Assembly: GCF_038024875.1 (NCBI RefSeq)
Contig: NZ_CP136136.1
Coordinates: 3,596,001 to 3,660,000 of the forward strand
DNA: 64,000 bases
Direction: 5' to 3'
Source: Gordonia rubripertincta
GTDB lineage: Bacteria > Actinomycetota > Actinomycetes > Mycobacteriales > Mycobacteriaceae
A program made the position numbers and the translations under genes. Shown here piece after piece: positions 1-11,805 of the stretch; position 1 is the stretch's first letter; the number at the start of each line of letters is the position of its first letter. A model generated the notes under the pieces. That model saw only the letters and a program-made list of their open reading frames with translations. It made no database searches and was not told the DNA's origin.

Positions 1-52
1 CGTCACCGTCGAACCGGTCGCCGGGATCGACCAGACCGGCGCCGAGGGCTGA
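1..52 (+). CDS. 3' end of an upstream gene, possibly pyrG (CTP synthase)
   Basis: Only the last 16 codons are inside the window, ending with TGA at 50-52. The tail (VTVEPVAGIDQTGAEG) is too short to identify by itself. In mycobacteria the gene before this NUDIX/xerD pair is pyrG, so the assignment rests on gene order alone. The stop lies 5 bases before the next start, so the two genes are probably co-transcribed. Confidence 0.4.
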   Translation, partial: VTVEPVAGIDQTGAEG

Positions 53-57
53 CCGGG

Positions 58-678
58 TTGGGCGGCCACGAGTTCGACGTCAGGAGCAGTCGCACCGTCT
101 ACGACGGGGCGATCATCACGCTGCGCGTCGACGAGGTGGCGATGCCCGGCGGGCGCGTCGCGGAGCGGGAGGTCGTCGAGCACTTCGGTGCGGTGGCGAT
201 CCTCGCCCGCGACGGGAACGGCCGGATCGCCATGGTGCGTCAGTACCGGCATCCGATCGGCCGTCGCCTCCTGGAGTTGCCCGCCGGTCTGCTCGATCAG
301 GACGGTGAGGCGCCGCTGACGGCGGCGCAGCGCGAACTGGCCGAGGAGGCCGACCTGGCGGCCGACACCTGGCACGTCCTGGTCGACCTGGCGTCGTCCC
401 CGGGGTTCTCCGACGAAGCACTCCGGCTGTACCTCGCCGAGGACCTCCATCATCTCGACGAGGCCGAGCGCGTCGACGAGGAAGCCGACATGACGGTGGA
501 GTGGGTGTCCCTCGACGATGCGGTCGCGATGGTGCTGGCCGGGGAGATCGTGAACGCCACGAGCGTCGCGGGCATCCTGGCCGCCTCGGCGGCGGACCGG
601 ACGGGCATCGTGTTGCGGGACGTCGACGCGCGGTGGACCGACGAACCGACCGCGCTACGCGATCGCCGGCGCTCGTGA
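58..678 (+). CDS. NUDIX hydrolase, ADP-ribose pyrophosphatase-like
   Basis: A 206-residue NUDIX protein matching the position of Rv1700, expected to hydrolyse ADP-ribose or a similar nucleoside diphosphate in the cytoplasm. The NUDIX box is seen at about residues 76-98: a Gly, then Glu, then REL-x-EE. The last conserved Gly of the motif is replaced (EEAD). The stretch before it ([21 protein letters not shown]) is typical of ADP-ribose pyrophosphatases. The start used is TTG at 58, six bases after the preceding stop, with GAGGG upstream. A slightly later start is possible. It lies in tandem with xerD, 22 bases away. Confidence 0.85.
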   Translation: MGGHEFDVRSSRTVYDGAIITLRVDEVAMPGGRVAEREVVEHFGAVAILARDGNGRIAMVRQYRHPIGRRLLELPAGLLDQDGEAPLTAAQRELAEEADLAADTWHVLVDLASSPGFSDEALRLYLAEDLHHLDEAERVDEEADMTVEWVSLDDAVAMVLAGEIVNATSVAGILAASAADRTGIVLRDVDARWTDEPTALRDRRRS

Positions 679-700
679 GCTCGTCAGTCGTGGGTCGCCG

Positions 701-1618
701 GTGACGATCGCCGCCGACATCTCGCGCTTCCTCGACCATCTCACCGTCGAGCGGGGTGCGGCGGCCAACACGGTGTCCTCGTATCGCCGGGATCTCGAGC
801 GGTACCGGCGGTATCTCGAGTCGCGCGACATCGAGTCGATCGACGCCGTCACCGAGGAGGACGTCCGCGAGTTCCTCGTCGATCTTCGACGCGGCGACCC
901 GGACGCCGGGTTCACGCCGCTCGCCGACAGCTCGATCGCACGAACCCTGGTAGCCACCAGGCGTTTCCACAAGTTCGCGGTCGAGGAGGGGATCGTCGCG
1001 ACGGACGTCGCGCATGCGGTCCGTCCGCCTCGCCCGGCGCGGCGTCTGCCGAAGTCGTTGCCGGTGGAGGAGGTGCTGGCGATCCTGGAGGCCGCCGGTG
1101 CCGACGACCATCCCCGTGCCCTGCGCGACCGTGCCCTGCTGGAATTCCTCTACAGCTGTGGGGCCCGCATCTCCGAGGCGACCTCACTCGACATCGACGA
1201 CCTCGACCTCGACACCCGGGCGGTGCGTCTGCGGGGCAAGGGTGGCAAGGAACGTCTCGTCCCGCTCGGTGGGCCGGCGATCGACGCCATCGACGCCTAC
1301 CTGGTCCGGGGTCGTCCCGCGCTGGTGTCGCGGGCTACCCCGGCGCTGTTCCTCAATGCTCGAGGCGGGCGACTCTCGCGGCAGTCGGCGTGGCAGGTGC
1401 TGGTCACCGCCGCGGAACGGGCCGGGCTGGACAAGGCCGTGTCCCCGCACACCCTGCGGCACAGCTTCGCGACGCATCTGCTCGACGGCGGAGCCGACGT
1501 CCGCGTCGTCCAGGAACTCCTCGGACACGCTTCGGTGACCACCACGCAGGTCTACACACTCGTGACGGTGAACACGATGCGAGAGGTCTATGCCGTCGCA
1601 CATCCGCGTGCCCGCTGA
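701..1618 (+). CDS. xerD: Tyrosine recombinase XerD
   Basis: A 305-residue site-specific tyrosine recombinase that resolves chromosome dimers at dif together with XerC. The N-terminal SAM-like core-binding domain covers about residues 1-95. The catalytic domain carries the expected Arg (CGARISE), Lys ([11 protein letters not shown]), HxLRH ([12 protein letters not shown]), His ([11 protein letters not shown]) and the Tyr nucleophile in QVYTLV. The length is normal for XerD (about 300). The start is GTG at 701. It follows the NUDIX gene as in mycobacteria, but the genes that separate xerD and parA in M. tuberculosis are absent here. Confidence 0.95.
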   Translation: MTIAADISRFLDHLTVERGAAANTVSSYRRDLERYRRYLESRDIESIDAVTEEDVREFLVDLRRGDPDAGFTPLADSSIARTLVATRRFHKFAVEEGIVATDVAHAVRPPRPARRLPKSLPVEEVLAILEAAGADDHPRALRDRALLEFLYSCGARISEATSLDIDDLDLDTRAVRLRGKGGKERLVPLGGPAIDAIDAYLVRGRPALVSRATPALFLNARGGRLSRQSAWQVLVTAAERAGLDKAVSPHTLRHSFATHLLDGGADVRVVQELLGHASVTTTQVYTLVTVNTMREVYAVAHPRAR

Positions 1619-1785
1619 CCGCGCGCCGACCGCGGGAGAACGTCCGCGATGTCCTAGGCTGATACGAGTCGTCGACCAGGGACCGGCATCCGCCGCCCGG
1701 CCGACACGCATCGGACACCGAAGAGTGAAGGGAGCGGCGGGCACGTGACCACTCCGAGCGCACCGCGGTCTGGCACCCGCCTCGA

Positions 1786-2728
1786 GTGTTCGGGGACGCG
1801 GTCGTGACCTCCGCGGGGGACCAGTACAGCATCCAGGTGTCGCCGGGACATGACGCCGACGAGGTCGACCATCATGCGGCCGACGAGATCGGCCCCACCG
1901 GACGGCCCTATCGCGAGGTTCCCGAACCGCGCCCCCTCGATCGTCACGGTCCGGCGACGGTCATCGCTGTCTGCAATCAGAAGGGCGGGGTCGGCAAGAC
2001 CACCTCGACCATCAACCTCGGTGCCGCGCTCGCCGAGTGCGGCCGTCGGGTCCTGCTCGTCGACCTCGACCCGCAGGGTGCGTTGTCCGCGGGTCTGGGG
2101 TGTGCCGCACCACGAGCTCGAGCAGACGGTCTACAACCTCCTCGTCCCGCCGCAGGTCGCCACCGACGAGGTCCTGATGCGTACCCGTGTGGACGGACTC
2201 GACCTGCTGCCCAGCAACATCGACCTCTCGGCCGCGGAGATCCAGCTCGTCACCGAGGTGGGTCGCGAACAGTCCCTGGGCCGTGCGCTGCACCCGGTCC
2301 TGGACCGCTACGACGTGGTGCTCATCGACTGTCAGCCGTCGCTGGGTCTGCTCACCGTCAACGCTCTCGCCTGTGCGGACACCGTGCTCATCCCGATGGA
2401 GTGCGAATACTTCTCGCTGCGCGGCCTCGCGCTGCTGACCGACACGATCAACAAGGTGCGCGACCGTCTCAACCCGCGCCTGGACCTCGGTGGCATCCTC
2501 GTGACCATGTTCGACGCCCGCACGCTGCACTCCCGCGAGGTGATGGCCCGTGTGGTCGAGGTGTTCGGTGACGCCGTCTACGACACCGTCATCTCCCGTA
2601 CCGTCCGGTTCCCGGAGACCAGCGTCGCCGGTGAACCGATCACGTCCTGGGCACCCCGCTCGGCCGGTGCGAAGGCCTACCGGGCGCTGGCGCGTGAGGT
2701 GATCGCGCGCAATCTCAAGGGCGCATGA
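1786..2728 (+). CDS. parA: ParA/Soj-family chromosome-partitioning ATPase, apparent frameshift
   Basis: A ParA/MinD-type ATPase at the Rv1708 position, directly upstream of scpA and scpB, so it probably acts in chromosome segregation with them. No parB is nearby. The deviant Walker A (QKGGVGKTT) and Walker A' (LLVDLDPQG) lie in one frame. The rest, including the [15 protein letters not shown] motif, lies in the next frame. The break is at 2096-2102, where the sequence reads TGGGGTG. With three G instead of four the reading becomes [12 protein letters not shown] and a 313-residue protein results. The start is uncertain: GTG 1786 is used here, but GTG 1745 has a better ribosome-binding site (GAAGGGAG at about 1726-1733) and would join if one C were added to the run at 1776-1778. 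The stop overlaps scpA by ATGA. Confidence 0.85.
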
Positions 2729-3657
2729 CCGTCGACACCGACCCGGCCGTGTCCGATCTGTCTGCATCCGATGTGGACGGACCTGAGGCGGACGGACCCG
2801 AGGTGCCCGCGCCGGTCGAGGCGTCTGAGCGAGGCGGTGACAACCCGGAGGACAGCGACGAGGCGGCCGAATCCGGCTTCCGTGTCAAACTCCGCAACTT
2901 CGAGGGCCCGTTCGACCTGCTGCTGAACCTGATCTCCCAGCACCGGCTCGACGTCACCGAGGTCGCACTGCACGAGGTGACCGACGACTTCATCGCCTAC
3001 ACGCGCGAAATGGGTCCCGAGATGGGGCTCGATCAGACCACCGAGTTCCTCGTCGTCGCAGCCACCCTGCTCGACTTGAAGGCGGCACGGTTGCTGCCGT
3101 CGGGCGAGGTCGACGACCCCGAGGACCTCGCACTCCTCGAAGCCCGCGACCTGCTGTTCGCACGGCTGCTGCAGTACCGCGCGTACAAGCAGGTGGCGCA
3201 GCTGTTCGGCGAGCTGGAAGCCGCTGCACTGCAACGCTATCCGCGCGCGGTCTCGCTGGAGCAGCGGTTCGAGGACCTGCTGCCAGAGGTCACGCTCGGC
3301 GTCGATGCCGACGGGTTCGTCCAGGTCGCCGCGACAGCGTTGACCCCACGGCCGGTGCCGACCGTCGGACTCGACCACCTCCACGACGTGCAGTCGGTGT
3401 CGGTGCCCGGGCAGGCGCGTCGGATGGCGGCTCTGCTCAGCGCGTCGACCGGCGAATGGGTTCCGTTCCGCGTGCTCACCGCCGACTGTGAGACCGGCCT
3501 CGAGATCGTCGGCAGCTTCCTCGGGTTGCTGGAGCTCTACCGCGAGGCCGCCATCACCTTCGAACAACCCGAGGCTCTCGGCGATCTCGCGGTGATGTGG
3601 ACCGGTGAACGCGCGATCGACGACCTGCGCATCGACAAGGCAGAGGATTACGGATGA
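2725..3657 (+). CDS. scpA: Segregation and condensation protein A
   Basis: ScpA is the kleisin subunit of the bacterial SMC-ScpAB condensin complex. The 310-residue protein has an acidic, low-complexity N-terminus (about 1-48) and then the kleisin start VKLRNFEGPFDLLLNLISQHRLDV and TEFLVVAATLLDLKAARLLP, both strongly conserved in ScpA. A C-terminal winged-helix region follows. The ATG overlaps the parA stop (ATGA) and its own stop overlaps scpB the same way, so parA-scpA-scpB is a translationally coupled operon. Confidence 0.95.
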   Translation: MTVDTDPAVSDLSASDVDGPEADGPEVPAPVEASERGGDNPEDSDEAAESGFRVKLRNFEGPFDLLLNLISQHRLDVTEVALHEVTDDFIAYTREMGPEMGLDQTTEFLVVAATLLDLKAARLLPSGEVDDPEDLALLEARDLLFARLLQYRAYKQVAQLFGELEAAALQRYPRAVSLEQRFEDLLPEVTLGVDADGFVQVAATALTPRPVPTVGLDHLHDVQSVSVPGQARRMAALLSASTGEWVPFRVLTADCETGLEIVGSFLGLLELYREAAITFEQPEALGDLAVMWTGERAIDDLRIDKAEDYG

Positions 3658-4358
3658 CGGACGGACCGATCGACGACGCCGACGACGTGAACGACGAGGC
3701 CGTGGCGGACGAGGCCGAGGTTCTCGACGACGCGACCCTGCGGGCGGCGCTGGAGGCCGTGCTGCTCGTCGTCGACACCCCGGTGACGACGGAAGAACTG
3801 GCCAACGCCGTCGACCAGGACCGGTCCCGGGTGCGCGACCTGCTCAACGCTATGTCGTCCGAGCTCACCGCTGCTCGCAGCGGTATCGACCTCCGCTTCG
3901 CCGGCGACGGCTGGCGGTTCTACACCCGCGCGGACTACGCACCCTACGTGGAGCGCCTGTTGTTGGACGGGGCACGGTCGAAGCTGACGCGTGCGGCGCT
4001 GGAGACGCTGGCGGTGATCGCCTACCGGCAGCCGGTGACCCGCGCCCGGGTCAGCGCGATCCGTGGGGTGAACGTCGACGGCGTGATCCGAACGCTGGTC
4101 GCCCGTGGCCTGATCAACGAGGTCGGCCAGGACCCGCAGACCAACGCCACGACCTACGCGACCACCGAGTTGTTCCTCGAACGACTCGGACTCGCATCGC
4201 TGTCGGAGCTACCCGATCTGGCGCCCCTGCTACCCGATGTCGACCTCATCGACGACCTCGACGACGAGCTGCTGTCGGATCCCCGATTCGCCAAACTGTC
4301 GCCTCAGGCGTCAGACTCGAAGGTACTGGTCACCGACGGTGACCTGAACGATGACTAG
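3654..4358 (+). CDS. scpB: Segregation and condensation protein B
   Basis: ScpB is a dimeric winged-helix partner of ScpA in the SMC condensin. The 234-residue protein has an acidic N-terminus and two winged-helix domains. The family signature is seen around residues 108-150 (ALETLAVIAYRQPVTRARVSAIRGVNVDGVIRTL). The ATG start overlaps the scpA stop by four bases. It is followed 36 bases later by rluB. Gene order matches Rv1709-Rv1711. Confidence 0.95.
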   Translation: MTDGPIDDADDVNDEAVADEAEVLDDATLRAALEAVLLVVDTPVTTEELANAVDQDRSRVRDLLNAMSSELTAARSGIDLRFAGDGWRFYTRADYAPYVERLLLDGARSKLTRAALETLAVIAYRQPVTRARVSAIRGVNVDGVIRTLVARGLINEVGQDPQTNATTYATTELFLERLGLASLSELPDLAPLLPDVDLIDDLDDELLSDPRFAKLSPQASDSKVLVTDGDLNDD

Positions 4359-4394
4359 ATCCGCACAGATCTGACGAACACAGGATTGAGAAGA

Positions 4395-5330
4395 ATGGCT
4401 TCCGCTGGCCGAGATGGCTCACCGGGAAAACGCCGTAAGGGCGCCCCCGCACAGCAACCGCGAACGAAGAAGACGCACCGCAAGGGGTCGTCGAAACCCA
4501 ATGCCGACGTCGGGAAGATCCGGCTCAACAACGCCCGGCCCGCGCGCCACCAGGTGGCTCCGGAGCAGGTGAGCGGCAACGGGCCCGAATTCGTCGCAGA
4601 CGGTGTCCGGCTCCAGAAGGTCCTCGCCCAGGCAGGTGTGGCGTCACGCCGCGGCGCCGAGGAGATGATCGCCGCCGGGCGCGTGAAGGTCGACGGCAAG
4701 GTCGTCACCGAGCAGGGTCTGCGCATCAACCCCGACACCGCGATCATCCACGTCGACGACGCGCGCGTGATCATGGACGAGACCAAGCAGTACCTCGCCT
4801 TCAACAAGCCCAAGGGCTGGCAGTCGACCATGGCCGACGACCAGGGACGCCCGTGCGTCGGTGACGTGGTCGCCGAACGCGTGATGGCCGGACAGCGCCT
4901 GTTCCACGTCGGCCGGCTCGACGCCGACACCGAGGGCCTGCTGCTCCTGACCAACGACGGGGAGCTGGCCCACCGGCTGATGCACCCGTCGTTCGAGGTG
5001 CCCAAGACCTACCTCGCGACCCTGAAGGGTGAGGTGCCGCGCGGCATCGCCCGTCACCTTCGCGAGGGCATCGAACTCGAGGACGGCCCGGTCAAGGTCG
5101 ACAAGTTCACCGTCATCGAGGTCCACGAGGGACAGTCGCTGGTGCGCATCACCCTGCACGAGGGACGTAACCGCATCGTGCGCCGCATGATGGACGAGGT
5201 CGGCTTCCCGGTCACGAAACTCGTTCGTACCCATGTGGGTACGGTCGCGCTGGGGGAGCAGCGGCCGGGCAGCCTGCGTGTCCTCGGCAACGACGAGGTC
5301 GGCGGCCTGTACAAGGCGGTCGGACTGTGA
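4395..5330 (+). CDS. rluB: 23S rRNA pseudouridine synthase RluB-type
   Basis: A RsuA/RluB-family pseudouridine synthase predicted to modify helix 89 of 23S rRNA (position 2605 in E. coli numbering). A basic N-terminal tail of about 75 residues precedes an S4 RNA-binding domain ([20 protein letters not shown]). The catalytic domain contains [19 protein letters not shown] with the catalytic Asp, and RNRIVRRM near the end. ATG 4395 is preferred over an in-frame TTG nine bases upstream. The stop overlaps the cmk start (GTGA). Confidence 0.93.
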   Translation: MASAGRDGSPGKRRKGAPAQQPRTKKTHRKGSSKPNADVGKIRLNNARPARHQVAPEQVSGNGPEFVADGVRLQKVLAQAGVASRRGAEEMIAAGRVKVDGKVVTEQGLRINPDTAIIHVDDARVIMDETKQYLAFNKPKGWQSTMADDQGRPCVGDVVAERVMAGQRLFHVGRLDADTEGLLLLTNDGELAHRLMHPSFEVPKTYLATLKGEVPRGIARHLREGIELEDGPVKVDKFTVIEVHEGQSLVRITLHEGRNRIVRRMMDEVGFPVTKLVRTHVGTVALGEQRPGSLRVLGNDEVGGLYKAVGL

Positions 5331-6022
5331 CCGCTGGCACGACGCGCGTCGTCGCGATCGACGGGCCGGCCGGTACGGGCAAGTCGTCGGTGTCGAAGCT
5401 GCTGGCCGAGAAAGTCGGGGCCAGTTACCTCGACACCGGTGCCATGTACCGCGCGGTGACCCTGGCCGTTCTCGACGCCGGTGTGGCGCTCGATGATCCG
5501 GCCGGTATCGCCCGGGTCGTCGACGCGATCGACATCGAGTTGATCCCCAACGGCGACGGGTCGTCGACGGTGCTGCTGGACGGCCGCGACGTGTCCGGCC
5601 CGATCCGGACCGATCACGTCACCAGTGCGGTGTCGGCGGTGTCCGCGGTTCCCGAGGTGCGCACCAAACTCGTTGCGCTGCAGCGACAGAACGCGCAGGG
5701 ACGCTTCGTGGTGGTCGAGGGTCGCGACATCGGGACCGTGGTGTTCCCGGCGGCCGACGTCAAGATCTTCCTGACCGCGACGCCAGAGGCACGGGCCGAC
5801 CGGAGGCACAAGCAGAATCTGGCCGCGGGACGCGACAGCGATTACGCAGCGGTCCTCGACAGCGTCAACCGTCGTGATCATCTGGATTCGACGCGCGCGG
5901 TGTCGCCGTTGCGTGCCGCCGATGACGCCATCGTCGTCGACACCAGTGACAAGACCCTCATGGGGGTGCTCGACGAACTGAGCGGCCTCGTCGAGACCCG
6001 GATCGGAGTATCAGAACGGTGA
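5327..6022 (+). CDS. cmk: Cytidylate kinase
   Basis: Cytidylate kinase phosphorylates CMP and dCMP with ATP in pyrimidine nucleotide metabolism. The 231-residue protein starts with a P-loop ([17 protein letters not shown]) followed by [17 protein letters not shown]. It has the conserved [23 protein letters not shown] and the lid motif [14 protein letters not shown]. The length is normal. It starts with GTG 5327 overlapping the rluB stop and overlaps the der start (GTGA), so rluB-cmk-der are coupled. Confidence 0.96.
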   Translation: MTAGTTRVVAIDGPAGTGKSSVSKLLAEKVGASYLDTGAMYRAVTLAVLDAGVALDDPAGIARVVDAIDIELIPNGDGSSTVLLDGRDVSGPIRTDHVTSAVSAVSAVPEVRTKLVALQRQNAQGRFVVVEGRDIGTVVFPAADVKIFLTATPEARADRRHKQNLAAGRDSDYAAVLDSVNRRDHLDSTRAVSPLRAADDAIVVDTSDKTLMGVLDELSGLVETRIGVSER

Positions 6023-7459
6023 GCGACAACTTCGAGACCGACCTGGCTGCATTGCCCGGAGACGGCATCTGGTCGGACGAATCCGACTGGCAACTGGCTG
6101 ACATCGAGGGCGCGGACGGCGCCGCCGAGGTCGAGCACATGCCGGTGCTGGCAATCGTCGGACGTCCCAACGTGGGCAAGTCCACTCTCGTCAACCGCAT
6201 CCTCGGCCGGCGCGAGGCCGTGGTCGAGGACATCCCGGGCGTCACGCGTGACCGCGTGTCCTATTCCGCGAGCTGGTCCGGACGCAGCTTCACGGTCGTC
6301 GACACCGGCGGCTGGGAGCCCGATGCGAAGGGCTTGCAGCAGGCCGTCGCGGCGCAGGCCGAACTCGCGATGCGGACCGCGGATGCGATCGTCGTGGTCG
6401 TCGACGCAACGGTCGGTGCCACCGCTACCGACGAGGCCGTGGCACGCGTTCTGCGCCGGTCCAAGACGCCGGTGATCCTGTGCGCCAACAAGGTCGACAG
6501 CGAGCGGATGGAGGCCGACACCGCCGCCCTGTGGTCGCTGGGACTCGGTGAGCCACACCCGGTGTCGGCGGCGCACGGCCGCGGTGCCGGTGACCTGCTC
6601 GACGTCATCCTGCAGAAGCTGCCCGCCACCCCGCGTGAGGCGCCGGTTCTGGGGTGGTCCGCGTCGTGTGGCACTCGTCGGCAAGCCGAACGTGGGCAAG
6701 AGCTCGCTGCTGAACAAGCTGGCCGGCACCGAGCGTTCGGTGGTCGACAACGTCGCCGGTACCACCGTCGACCCCGTCGACGAGATCGTCGAACTGGGCG
6801 GCAAGGTCTGGAACTTCGTCGACACCGCCGGTCTGCGCCGCAAGGTGCGCACCGCGAGTGGCCACGAGTACTACGCCTCGCTGCGCACGCGGGCGGCCCT
6901 CGACGCCGCCGAGGTGGCGATCCTGCTGATCGATGCCTCGCAGCCGATCACCGAGCAGGATCTGCGCGTGCTCTCGCTCATCATCGAGAGCGGCCGCGCC
7001 CTGGTCATCGCCTTCAACAAGTGGGACCTGGTCGACGAGGATCGCCGCTATCAGCTCGACAAGGAGATCGACCGGGAGCTCGCCCGCGTGCCGTGGGCGC
7101 GTCGGGTGAACATCTCGGCGTCGACCGGTCGTTCGGTGCAGAAACTGGTGCCCGCGATGGAGAGCGCGCTCGAGGCGTGGGACAAGCGCATCTCGACCGG
7201 CCCGCTGAACAGCTGGCTCAAGGACGTCATCGCGGCCAACCCGCCGCCCCTGCGTGGTGGTCGTCAGCCGCGCGTGATGTTCGCGACCCAGGCGTCGGTG
7301 CGTCCGCCGACGTTCGTGCTGTTCACCACGGGGTTCCTCGAGGCCGGTTACCGCCGCTTCCTGGAGCGTCGTCTGCGCGAGGAGTTCAACTTCGACGGTT
7401 CGCCGGTGCGCATCAACGTGCGTGTCCGCGACAAGCGGGAGCAGCGCCGCAAGCGCTGA
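6019..7459 (+). CDS. der: Ribosome-assembly GTPase Der (EngA), apparent frameshift
   Basis: Der carries two tandem GTPase domains and a KH-like domain and helps build the 50S subunit. It is usually essential. The first G domain shows [14 protein letters not shown] and NKVD. The second shows [22 protein letters not shown] and NKWDLVDE. The KH-like part lies near 7180-7450. The two halves are in different frames. The break is at 6650-6656 (TGGGGTG). With three G the sequence reads [15 protein letters not shown] and gives a normal 479-residue protein. No second-site compensation is visible, so a sequence error is more likely than a true null. The GTG start overlaps cmk. Confidence 0.93.
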
Positions 7460-7617
7460 CCGTCTCCACAAACCCACCCCATTTCGATAAACCCGCCCCC
7501 TCGTCGGCTGGAGCGTTTACCGAAAAAGGGTGGCTTTGTTGGTTACTGGTGCTCGTCGGAGCGCTGATCGTCACCGGCGGCTGGATCTGGTTCAAGAAGC
7601 GTTCCTCGACCAACTGA
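7456..7617 (+). CDS. Possible small single-pass membrane protein
   Basis: A 53-codon open frame directly follows der. It encodes a hydrophilic N-terminus, a strong transmembrane segment ([18 protein letters not shown]) and a basic end (FKKRSSTN), which looks like a real N-out/C-in mini-protein. No ATG, GTG or TTG precedes the membrane segment in this frame. The only candidate start would be CTG 7456, which overlaps the der stop as CTGA. The stretch uses AT-rich codons (TTT, AAA, TTG, TTA) unlike its neighbours. The sequence itself does not show that it is translated. Confidence 0.3.
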   Translation: MTVSTNPPHFDKPAPSSAGAFTEKGWLCWLLVLVGALIVTGGWIWFKKRSSTN

Positions 7618-7663
7618 CCGTCGGCAGCCGACGAGTCCGGGGACACCCCCTCTGACCAGGCGA

Positions 7664-7694
7664 TTGGTACAGAACAGCACTCGTCGGCTAGTCT
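7664..7694 (+). promoter_or_regulatory. Possible promoter for tRNA-Pro
   Basis: TTGGTA at 7664-7669 and TAGTCT at 7689-7694 resemble -35 and -10 elements with a 19-base spacer, about 50 bases before the tRNA. The spacing is slightly long, so this is a weak call. Confidence 0.3.
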
Positions 7695-7746
7695 TTAATC
7701 CGCCCGCTCCGGTGGGCAGTCGAAAGACCGAGAGGTCCAGAGACAA

Positions 7747-7820
7747 CGGGCTGTGGCGCAGTTTGGTAGCGCACTTGACTGGGGGTCAAGTGGTCGCAGG
7801 TTCAAATCCTGTCAGCCCGA
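7747..7820 (+). tRNA. tRNA-Pro (anticodon GGG)
   Basis: A 74-base cloverleaf can be folded. The acceptor stem pairs CGGGCTG with CAGCCCG and A73 follows. The anticodon stem pairs CTTGA with TCAAG around the seven-base loop CTGGGGG, giving anticodon GGG for proline codon CCC. The T arm contains GGTTCAAATCC. CCA is not encoded. It lies on the chromosome-backbone side of an accessory region, a common position for an integration site, but no second copy of the tRNA 3' end was found in the window. Confidence 0.95.
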
Positions 7821-7824
7821 CAGT

Positions 7825-7860
7825 ATGGCCAGCACAGTTGTGCTGGCCATTGTTGTTTGT
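7825..7860 (+). terminator. Rho-independent terminator after tRNA-Pro
   Basis: A perfect 12-base inverted repeat (ATGGCCAGCACA / TGTGCTGGCCAT) with a minimal two-base centre is followed by a T-rich run (TGTTGTTTGT). It lies four bases after the tRNA. It could also stop transcripts arriving from the minus-strand pap cluster on the other side. Confidence 0.85.
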
Positions 7861-7870
7861 GCCTCCGGCC

Positions 7871-8818
7871 TCAGCGATGCTCGAGCTCACCGAACCGGAC
7901 GAGCAACCCGTCGATCGCGCTGCAATCCTGGAGGAATCGCCGACGTTCGGGGTCCTCGGCGACGTCACGCATCATCTGCTCTGCGCCCGGGACCTGCTCC
8001 GCGGCCAGGATCGCCGACCAGACGGCGCCGTCGGTGGCGGTGAACGCGTCGACACCGTCACGTAGTGCCCGCGCCAAGATGTTCCGGTCGTCGGGGTCCA
8101 GCTTGTCATGGACCAGAGCGATCATCTCGGTGGCCACCGAGGCGTGTGCCCGCTCGTCGCGGCGGTGGAGCGCGATGGTGGCCTGGTGCACCGGTTGAAT
8201 CGTCCGGTCGCCGGCGATCAGGCTCAGGTAGTCGGCGATGGAGGTCTCGGCGACCGTTGCGTATGCCAGGGTCGTCAGCGCCGCTGCTCGCGGGGACTCT
8301 GCTTGCGCGAACGACTCTCGGTGCCGGCGTGCGGTCGACGACTCCGGCAATGTCGAGTCCGACAGTGCCCAGCCGCGGCGACGCCGAGTCAGCGCGGACG
8401 CGTTCAGGTGCATCAGGGTGTGGTACTCCTCGTCGACCATCGACTGCACCACCGCTGCGCGGTCGGCGTCGGAGAAGCCGGTGCCGAACACGTCCCGGAA
8501 CAGCAGCCCGAAACCGGGTGTCACGACATCCTGTTCGATGTCGACGACGTTCTTGTTGTAGGCGATCCACGCCCATGCCCGGACGCGGGTCCGAACGTCC
8601 TCGTCGAGTCGCTCCCAGGTCGGATGCCCCGCGAACGGGAGCAGCACCTCGGGATAGTCGTCGCGGGCGTCGTCGTAGAGGTCGTCCATGGTGGGGATGT
8701 CGAGTTCGGGTTCGGTGCGCCGGACCGTCGCCCGCCGCGGCCAGCTCCGTACCAGACCCGCGATGACCGCCGACTCCACCGGGTCGGACGTGTCGTGCTC
8801 GGGCAGGTGGCCGGTCAT
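7871..8818 (-). CDS. AurF/CmlI-type diiron arylamine N-oxygenase
   Basis: A 315-residue non-haem diiron oxygenase predicted to oxidise an aromatic amine to the nitro (or hydroxylamine/nitroso) compound. All seven metal ligands of AurF have counterparts with nearly the same spacing: Glu95, Glu130, His133 (DEEYH), Glu191, His218, Glu222 and His225 (HRRDERAH). AurF has 101, 136, 139, 196, 223, 227 and 230. ATG 8818 is chosen because it lies two bases after the papC stop; the open frame continues upstream only inside papC. Its place as last gene after papB-papA-papC suggests that the substrate is 4-aminophenylpyruvate or 4-aminophenylalanine, as for ObaC in obafluorin or, more distantly, CmlI in chloramphenicol biosynthesis. 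The substrate is inferred from context. Confidence 0.88.
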   Translation of the reverse strand: MTGHLPEHDTSDPVESAVIAGLVRSWPRRATVRRTEPELDIPTMDDLYDDARDDYPEVLLPFAGHPTWERLDEDVRTRVRAWAWIAYNKNVVDIEQDVVTPGFGLLFRDVFGTGFSDADRAAVVQSMVDEEYHTLMHLNASALTRRRRGWALSDSTLPESSTARRHRESFAQAESPRAAALTTLAYATVAETSIADYLSLIAGDRTIQPVHQATIALHRRDERAHASVATEMIALVHDKLDPDDRNILARALRDGVDAFTATDGAVWSAILAAEQVPGAEQMMRDVAEDPERRRFLQDCSAIDGLLVRFGELEHR

Positions 8819-8820
8819 GA

Positions 8821-9689
8821 CTACAACCCCCCGAACATCCGCGCACACAGTCGCGCGTACTCGTCTGCGTAACCGCCCAACGGGCCGCCCGCCTCGGTGA
8901 GCAGTTCGACGAAATCCTCGGTGTCGCCTGCGGACGCGGCGGAGACCCGGGACACGGCGCGCGCCAACGCTTCTCGTGCGGCTGGTGCGGACGGGTTCGA
9001 CGCCTGCACGTCCCGATACACCTCGGGTGTGCCGCCGGTGATCCGTGCCAGTAGCGCCGACATCGTCATGAACGGCGGGGTGGCCATCGCGGCGGCCTCG
9101 TCGGCGTCGACCCCGAGGTCGGCGAGCGCGTGCCCGAACGCCAGGACCGTCGCATGGGTGAGGGTCTGTACCGCCGCACAGACATGGTCGTGCCGGTCCG
9201 CGGTCGTGATCTTCACCCGTGCGCCCCACCGCGCGAGGTCATCGAGAAGGCGATCCGCGCCCGCGCCGTCCCGATGAACGACGGCCGCAACCGTACGGCC
9301 CGAAAGGCCGAGGGACGGAGCGAACATCGGGTTGATCCCGGCAATCGGGCCGCCGCGGTCGCCGTCACCGGCGAGTTCGGCAACGGCGGAGGAGAACCGG
9401 GACTTCACCGAGAGCGTCTCCACCAGCAGCGCCGTCGGTCTCAGCAGTGGGCTCACCGACTTCATGGCCTCGAGCGCCACATCCTCCGGGACCGCGAGTA
9501 CGACGACGTCGGCCTCCCGGAGTCGTACCTCCGCCTCCCGCTCGGGGAATCGGATGTCGTCGCCGGCGCGGGCGTCGAGAACGTGCACGGTGTCCCCGTC
9601 ACCGCGCCACAGGTCTGCGAGCATCGCGCCGACCGCCCCCGCACCACCGGCCACGACCACCGACCGGGCACCGGGACCAGGTGATGAGG

Positions 9690-9693
<4 letters not shown>
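8821..9693 (-). CDS. papC: Prephenate dehydrogenase-family protein, probable 4-amino-4-deoxyprephenate dehydrogenase
   Basis: A 290-residue TyrA-type enzyme. The NAD-binding site is at the N-terminus (VVVAGGAGAVGAML). The substrate region has INPMFAPSLGLSGR in place of the HPMFGP seen in many prephenate dehydrogenases. There is no fused chorismate mutase or ACT domain. Between an aminodeoxychorismate synthase and an N-oxygenase it is best read as PapC, which oxidatively decarboxylates 4-amino-4-deoxyprephenate to 4-aminophenylpyruvate. The start overlaps the papA stop by four bases. Ordinary prephenate dehydrogenase activity cannot be excluded from sequence. Confidence 0.82.
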
Positions 9694-11804
<2,111 letters not shown>

Positions 11805-11805
11805 C

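Noticed and set aside
500..510. Every TGGGTG in the window is changed to TGGGGTG
   Set aside because: Intact TGGGTG in correct frame occurs, for example in the NUDIX gene, gcvH and the PpK2 region, so the effect is partial or context-dependent.
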